A DNA stretch of 64,000 bases, from assembly GCA_034769895.1 (NCBI GenBank), contig CM068367.1:110530654-110594653 (forward strand), in the 5' to 3' direction. The position numbers and the translations under genes were made by a program. The stretch is from Magicicada septendecula (lineage: Eukaryota; Arthropoda; Insecta; Hemiptera; Cicadidae). Below, in pieces: positions 57,293-64,000 of this stretch. The stretch's first letter is position 1; each line of letters opens with the position of its first letter. The notes beneath the pieces were generated by a model, which made no database searches, was not told the origin of the DNA, and worked only from the letters and a program-made list of their open reading frames with translations.

Positions 57293-59017
57293 GGAATAAC
57301 ACTGCTGGATGAACTCTTAATTGCAGGATATTCCACTACTTATGGCCGCTGAAGGACAAGACGCCCTTACTACGACACACACACACAAACGCAGCCTAGT
57401 GCCTCAGGTATGAATCACCGACTGGGCCGTCCACTACGTAACTGCAAATTTGATTTTGTAACCAAAAGAACTTAACATTTTTGTGATCTCCATAAAATTA
57501 TAAAGAAAATGAGTACGAACACGACATGGCTGTGCTGTTCTGTAATGTTAATTTGTAGATGTAGCCTACAACAAAGCCGAATGTAACATATGCTTTAAAA
57601 TTGAATACTGTACAAAATATTACTTATATTTTTACCGATAAATTTGCAGTTTTCATTGGGGTATCAAAAATTATGATTTCGTTTGGTTTTAAAATCAAAT
57701 TTCAGAAGTTGCAGTTACGTAGCGGAATGTCATTTATACCTGAGGACGCGGTCGCGGGTTGTGAGTCTGCGTGCTCGAGAAGGGTCTTTAATCCGTTAGC
57801 GGTTGTAGCTAGTGGAATATCCTGTAGTCTGAGCGAAGCGACGAAAAAACGGGTACTCGACATTAAAAAAACGGGCGCGTCCAACAATAACTCGAGTTTG
57901 CATGAACCAAATTTTATGAAATTTTCAGGATAAATTGACCCTACCTCACTGAAGTTGTGTATGGTTTTTGAAGAAAAATAAAATACCGGTTGGTTAATTT
58001 AAATATGTTTAATTAAATATGCAACAATTAGGTAAAGATCAAAAGTGCACTACTAGACGACAGCAAATTTGCTCATTTCACTTGTCATTCAAAGAAGATA
58101 TGTGCAGAACGCATAAACTTGTTTCCAGCCAAGCGCTGCCTTAAATGGCCTACTTACTCTGAAGAACATTCGTCACGTTCTAGATATAAGGAAGTTCAAA
58201 ATGCTGACTGTAAACAGCTGTTTAAGTTTCAACGCCGTAACAATTCTGGTCCTTCATGTTTCCAGAAAAATAAAAACAGCAATGTTTATGCGTATGGGTA
58301 TTGCTAGGCCTACTGTAAAGAAATAAAAGAGGCAAAAAAGAAGCAAGTCGTCTCGAGAAAAATGGCATATGGAAATCCATTTTGAAAGAAATGATCTATT
58401 GCTTCAACGCTGTAATTCCCACGTTACATATGTTTGGCGGGCTAACATTAACTTTACTCGCTGTTTTAAACAACTATCGCCTTTGCATTTTCGTCATCCC
58501 CACTTTTCTCGGTTTCTTTTGAAACCTTTATTGTCCTCTTCTTGCCTGCTGCCCCGGTTGTGGCTTTTATAATACAATCTGCTACATTCCGTCACTCTAT
58601 TTCTATATCTTCGCTTGTCTTGCAGTAGGCAATTGTGTCTACTGTGGCAGAGTCCCCTAATAATGTCCTAGTGTAGCAGTTGTACTTTAAACCCATCCTT
58701 GTTACGTCGTTTTCTGTTGTCATTGCTTCCATGTGGCTAACAAAACAGTTTAAGCTAGAGAAAGTAGTGGTCAAAATGTATGTATATACATACAAAGATA
58801 TGTCCCCTATATACAAAGATAGGGTGAAATGTTCCGGGCCTGACACAGAGATAGCGCTACTATGCTCATTATTTTGACCGCATTGTATGATTTCATCCTT
58901 TTTAAGCTTAGATTTGGTAATTTAAACTGAACGAGTTGTTTATTATTAGTGGCACAATCCACCGCTTTAAGCGCCTCGGGCATCATTGGATTGACTGCAA
59001 ATTCGTGCTGTGATTAA
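57293..59017. other. Unassigned intergenic DNA
   Basis: A 110-codon open frame at 57601-57933 has no recognised motif. Nothing else is supported. Confidence 0.4.
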
Positions 59018-59033
59018 TTTTTTTTTTTTTTTT
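59018..59033 (+). repeat. T16 homopolymer
   Basis: Sixteen T residues at the left edge of the mariner relic. Confidence 0.9.
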
Positions 59034-59551
59034 AAGGCATAACTGCGACCGATATAAAAAAGGAGGTGGATTCAATGTTAGGAGACTCTTCTCCATAGAA
59101 TACAACGGTTGAGCGCTGGCCTCCTGAATTTACAATTGGTCGGACAAGCGCAACTGGCGACCCATAGGTTGGACGTCCCACTGAAATGACTACGCCAGAA
59201 AAATATAGAAAAAAACCATAAAATCGTTTTGGTTGACTGTAGAGATGGAAGTGAGTGAGATAGCTGAGACTGTTGGTGAATCAACGGAACGTGTGCGCAA
59301 TATCTTACACGAACGTCTGTGTATGACAAAGCTGTGTGATAGATGGGTGCCGCGTTTGCTGACACTTAACCAATAACAGTGTCCAAAGGATGTTTCAACC
59401 GATTGTTTGGCACTCTGTACGAGCAATCCAACCGACTTTTTGTGTTGATTCATGACCACAACCTCCTGAAACCAAACAACAGCAAATACAATAGACCACG
59501 AATGGCGAGTCAACTCCAAAGAAGGCATTCTCTTGGTAAGGTTATGGCGAC
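59034..59551 (+). pseudogene. Mariner transposase relic
   Basis: Plus-strand pieces follow the mariner order. First a G-D-S-S-P and T-V-E-R-W stretch near 59080-59120, then the linker G-R-P-T-E-M-T-T-P-E at about 59171-59200, then I-A-E-T-V-G-E-S-T-E-R-V-R-N-I-L-H-E near 59260-59310 (second helix-turn-helix). D-R-W-V-P-R-L-L-T-L-N-Q ends at 59373, the mariner signature W-V-P-(R/H)-x-L. After it, N-P-T-D-F-L and a garbled E-T-W region are recognisable in broken frames. Stops at about 59091, 59374 and 59447 and beyond make it dead. No terminal inverted repeats are found; T runs bound it. Confidence 0.85.
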
Positions 59552-59577
59552 TTTTTTTTTTTTTTTTTTTTTTTTTT
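59552..59577 (+). repeat. T26 homopolymer
   Basis: Twenty-six T residues at the right edge of the mariner relic. Confidence 0.95.
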
Positions 59578-59688
59578 CAAGAGAAAACAGACACATTTAG
59601 CAAAAAAGAAAATGCTGTTTCACCAATGCACCATCTCACACTCCAATTGTCTCGATGTCTCCATTTACACAAAAGACCGTTTACCAAT

Positions 59689-62600
59689 TGTAACGTATCA
59701 AAATAACGGTTACATAAAAAATATATAATACGTCAAATGAGAGTACCATAAGCATATTTCATCAAGCATGGAAGAAGGAACAGAAGTATGAAAATCAAAA
59801 GTGTATCTATAAATGAATAGTATTAAAACAACCCAACGAAGAAGAAAGAAGAGTCATAAGAATATATCATTGAGTATAAAGAAGAAAGAGAGAATACAAT
59901 GAATCGATATAATACGTTAGCATCTAGGCCCAATAGATCAAAATAGTGAGGGGATATGCCGAAAGTGACTATCATCATAAGGAAGAGACATATCAAATGC
60001 AATTATCATAGTGAGAAAATAGACTAATTTGTCATAATAGTGAGATAAATATAAGACAATAATTATCATAATAGTGAGTGAAGATGTGGAAGAATATAAC
60101 TATGTTAAATGAACATGAGTTATCACAGATAGTGAGTAACCAAGAAAAGCATCACAAATGACAAACAATTAACATGAAGAAGAAACAGCTGAATAACCAG
60201 AAGAAGAAGAAGAAGAAGAAGAAGAAATGTACCATGAAGAATGAAGATTATGTATGACCAGAACGAGACATCAACATTCCCAAAATATGGAAAGCACCAC
60301 AATTAATATAATAACCAGAATAAGAGTAATGATTATAAGATTAGTAGTAATAAAAACTACCTATCACAGAAGGACATAGTGAAACCAGTATAATAAAATA
60401 CCAAGTGTTGAACCTTAATACGTGATCACAAACAATAACAGTGAATACTTTATATAAGTGCAACAATAAATAATGTAATAACACTAACCCCAAATAAGCA
60501 ACACAGACAATATTAGTGAAGTGTTTATAACTGAGGGAAGTGAATAAAGATTAATAAGTGAAAAGATCAACGGTTATCAAGTGAAATACACAAACAATTA
60601 GTGTACCAATTGTAATCCAAGATTGTAAAACCACAAATATACTCAGTAAGACCACCAATTTAATGATACTGAAAAGAGAAATAATTGCTCAAAGAGATCA
60701 ATGATAAAAGCTTTGTAATCCTTGATATGGAATGTGCCTGAATGTCATAGTAACACAGGACAAAATGTAGATAAATGTTAAAGCCAATAAGTATTAAACA
60801 AACTAAGTTGTTGAAAAGAAACAAATCAATGCATACAAGCCAAGATACAACCCACCAAAATGTGTAACATAGTTAGATAAAAAACCAAGTATTATTGTAT
60901 AAACATATAGTGTAAAATGTGTACAACATGTGCAAAACATAGTAATAAACAATTATAGTAACATGCCATAATGACATGACAGTATTTAAGATGAATACTG
61001 AATAAAGTAAGAAGCATATTGTTGCCAACTAAGTGACACATAACCTCACCTGAACTGGACCTACAACATAAAATCATACACAATAATTAGATAAAGTAGT
61101 TATCAATAATTGTTTCATACAGAGACCAAATAAGAATAAATGTGTAAGACAATGAATACCATATGAACTGAAAAACACAACTATATGAGTCAGATTATTT
61201 ATAATAACAATAAACCAATTAGACAGAATCCCATGTGACCATAGAATTAATCAAAAAACCTTAACAAAACTTGTAAAGAGAGAGTAAGAAAGTTTACCAA
61301 TAGTTAGAGGAATGTTCAATACAACTATGAGAATACCCCACAATCATTGTACAAGTAGTTTAATAACTGGAATTTAATAAACTAACTAACTGTAATCATA
61401 GGACTAGGTGTAAACGACCATCATACAGTAACTTAAAGAAATTTCAGCTAACAAAAAGTTAGTAAGTCCACTAAACAGACCACGTACAACATTTGTACAC
61501 AATTTAATTATCAACAATGCATATAATATGTGGTAAAAATAACTAAATAAGAGTGACAGAATGGCGATATAAGAGCATAATGTATTTTAAACAATGCTAT
61601 ATATGTAAATAAGATAAAATTTGCCGAAATAAAGTATTAGCAAATGTATGTAAGTGTATCAAATAACATTATAGTACCAAAGATATGTAGTAGCATAAGG
61701 AATAATGGTGATGTAAGCAAATATAAACATTTGGACATAGATGGCTTGTACGCCATCAGTACATTTTGCTTAAATCACAAATATGTTAATATTATGTATT
61801 AGAGTATAAGAGAAATGGACTCCAGACGTTTAATCATAAGCATTAAGATATAATTACACCAAAACATAGTGGAAAAAACTTATTTTTATTAAGAGCCACT
61901 ATATGAATTTTGAATAAAGTGAAGTGAGTTATTAATGGACGGAATTATTACTTGTTTGGACTTAAATTAAAGACACAAGTATCCGCAAAACAATGCAACT
62001 ATCCAAATGACAATCAGACTATTAATAAGGAACTTATGAATATTATAAGATTTTCTGTCATTTCCGATTGGAAAGGAACGCGTCATAGCTGAGTCTCAAA
62101 CCCAAAGCATAGACGCTAAAAATTAAAATTTTAATTTAACAAAGGCATTTGGGGTAGAGAGTACCGCCTTCTAAGCCAATAGGATGATCTGATTTTACCA
62201 GACAAGAGCAGAAGCTTTGATGAGAGGAACTAATTGTCTTCCAGCCACCGATGCGAGCGGAGCCTGCGACAGTCCTCTAGGAAAATATTTTAAAATGTGC
62301 GCGTATAAGAGTATATAGTCATAACTAACCTCAACTGAACACCAATTTTTTATCGTGTGACAGTGTTGTGAGTGATACAGTGAACTATTAAAAACATGGC
62401 CAGTGTATAATAAAGGTCATGTTATGTGAAAGATGCAGGGAGTATTATGCTTTAACAATCTTTAAAATAAAATGATAAAATAATATTCGTTGGTTAACGA
62501 ACGTTATAGAAGACTATGCTAGCCAAGCAAACACACTATGCATGGTTAGCTAGTAAACGATGAATTATTATCAGGTTAAATGAATAAAAGTTCTCGTCTG

Positions 62601-63918
62601 ATTTAATGATGATATTTAATCAAAATATTTTTATATTCATGTTTAAAAAATAATAATAGAAGCGGAATTAATAATTTATACCGCAAACCATTACTTGTAA
62701 AATATAGTCGCTTGCTTGACTACGATTTCAGCAGTACTTGAAAAACAATAATTTAATATGCGAGAACAATCATTACCGTTAATTATACATCTTATTACAA
62801 ATAAATAATGTGTTTGTGAAGATAGTATTAAGATTTTTATAATATTAATTATTCTATTTTGTTAACTTACTTTCATCTATAGGTAAACTAATCTATAACC
62901 AACACGTATTTGTTTGCCAACAGAGAGTCAATTCTGTCATGAATAATACTCTTATGAATAGACTCGATAATAATAGTTTTTAGTTTTTTTTATCAATTCC
63001 AGTTCATAATAATAATAATTAAACCAGTAACATTGTTTTAATAGTGTATTAAGAACACGTGTACACAGCTGTTAGCATCAGAATGCAGCACACCTGCCGT
63101 ACGATAGTACGATAATTTGAATATCGTATTGAGATTAATGATTTTAATTTTTTGTCTTTTTAATCATAATATATGAATAAATATTGTTGTTTAACAAAAC
63201 ATCTTTGTATCTTGCATCATGTACATTCAAAGGATTCATGAAATTTGGTAATGCTTACAACCAAAATAAACATAACCTAAATTACCATATTATTGTACAT
63301 TGTACCAGTGTTACCAGCCCTGAGCTGAAGAAGTTTCAGACATTAATTAACTTTGTTGTTTTTAAAAATTATCAGTAATTGTTTTAAAAAGGGTTTTCAT
63401 TGAATTGCACTAATGTTAATAAACACCTCAATTTGTTACCAGTGAACAGAGAGTCTTTATTTCTATTAAATAGGTACAAATAATTTACCTTTTAGAAACA
63501 ATTGTTTCACAAGGTGGCGGCAATATTCAAGCGGCCAATATTTGAATATTCAATTCACAATTGAATATCATTGTTATTTTGTTTAATGCGTATATGCCAA
63601 TATCCAGGCAAAGTATTTTGTGTGTTATCAATGTATTTCCAGTGAGATAGGACAACCCATTAAGAAGATCGAAGACGTTCACGGATGGTAAGTGGGGAGG
63701 TGAATACAGCAAGATGTCAGTGATTATAATCCTTTTCAAACATACACATTAATTTAAATTTTAACATTACTAATTCTATCAAATACTAAACAACACTAAT
63801 CATCGATGTTTACATTACAACGTGAGGAGTGAAGAAGAGTCTACTACTAAATAAAATTTTAACTAAAAATAAAATACAACACTAACGAATCTACCCATTC
63901 AAAGGTCGTTGTGTTACA
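59689..63918 (+). mobile_element. Candidate LTR-type block, A-rich, non-coding
   Basis: From 59689 (TGTAAC, the same hexamer that opens the LTR at 42386) the plus strand is strongly A-biased with no open frame for over 4 kb. GTTACA ends at 63918, complementary to the opening hexamer, and CAAT flanks at 59685-59688 and 63919-63922. These are the marks of an LTR or solo LTR. An alternative right end is about 63514, before TGGCGGC. A TATA-like GTATAAGAGTATATAG lies at about 62304-62320. Unconfirmed. Confidence 0.4.
60198..60224 (+). repeat. (AGA)n microsatellite
   Basis: About nine GAA units inside the A-rich block. Confidence 0.9.
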
Positions 63919-63951
63919 CAATAAGAAGAAATGTAGAAAATACATTTGAAA

Positions 63952-64000
63952 ATGAATGACACCTTACCCATCGAATTCTGTAATGACGTCGATGTCGGAA
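63952..64000 (+). CDS. Possible start of an open frame cut by the window edge
   Basis: An ATG at 63952 opens 16 codons that run off the window (M-N-D-T-L-P-I-E-F-C). It could be the first codons of a Gag if the A-rich block to the left is a 5' LTR. Sixteen codons are no proof. Confidence 0.2.
   Translation, partial: MNDTLPIEFCNDVDVG

Noticed and set aside
57601..57933. 110-codon open frame as a host exon
   Set aside because: No domain, no convincing splice sites or promoter; length is not exceptional for chance.

Overview
The window is AT-rich, intron-and-repeat style eukaryotic DNA from an arthropod, most likely an insect. The clues are several tRNA-Asp(GUC) genes with internal Pol III promoters, insect-type LINE reverse transcriptase tails, hAT, mariner, Helitron and Ty3/Gypsy elements, TATA plus TCAGT core-promoter motifs, and very long pure (CA)n tracts. 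A cockroach, termite or similar polyneopteran is my guess from the LINE tail families; the sequence alone does not fix it. I see no convincing host protein-coding gene. Almost everything recognisable is transposon-derived, plus a dispersed tRNA-Asp family.

Layout. 1-7 kb: decayed LINE 3' ends, a long (TG)n tract and a duplicated AT-rich segment. 7.2 kb: the first tRNA-Asp gene. 8-13.6 kb: more LINE tails, one of them split by a 756-bp hAT-type element with an exact 8-bp target duplication. 14-16 kb: a promoter-like block and the first long-hairpin (foldback) repeat. 16.7-22 kb: four LINE fragments, a 43-bp tandem array and a 203-bp (AC)n tract. 22.5-28.3 kb: three tRNA-Asp genes, a near-perfect 249-bp hairpin element and two LINE tails. 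28.5-36 kb: a probable hAT with a nested half-hairpin, a Helitron-like element carrying a 125-bp minisatellite, and hAT transposase debris. 36-38 kb: two degenerate tRNA-Asp copies. 38.8-41.8 kb: a jockey-like remnant, a 1.1-kb hAT with perfect 8-bp target duplications, and another hairpin repeat.

42.4-53.1 kb is the largest unit: a complete 10.7-kb Ty3/Gypsy-type LTR retrotransposon. It has two 2,314-bp LTRs that differ at only five sites by eye, 5-bp flanking duplications, a tRNA-Lys-type primer site, and gag, protease, reverse transcriptase, RNase H and integrase with their catalytic motifs. The coding region is broken into three open segments by two shifts in the same direction. No env is seen.

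53.8-57.3 kb holds a 3.4-kb giant inverted repeat, two ~1.3-kb arms around a ~0.8-kb centre, bounded by an exact 10-bp direct repeat. This is the signature of a Mutator-like foldback transposon without transposase. 59 kb has a mariner transposase relic. From 59.69 kb to the right edge lies a strongly A-rich, gene-free block that begins TGTAAC and may be an oversized LTR.

How the parts relate: elements insert into one another (hAT into LINE, half-hairpin into a hAT-like element). Four of the six tRNA-Asp copies share diverged flanking DNA while two of those four keep tRNA bodies identical to the 7.2-kb gene, so the tRNA genes appear to have spread by segment duplication and to be held by selection or conversion. 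All positions, identities and mismatch counts were read by eye.
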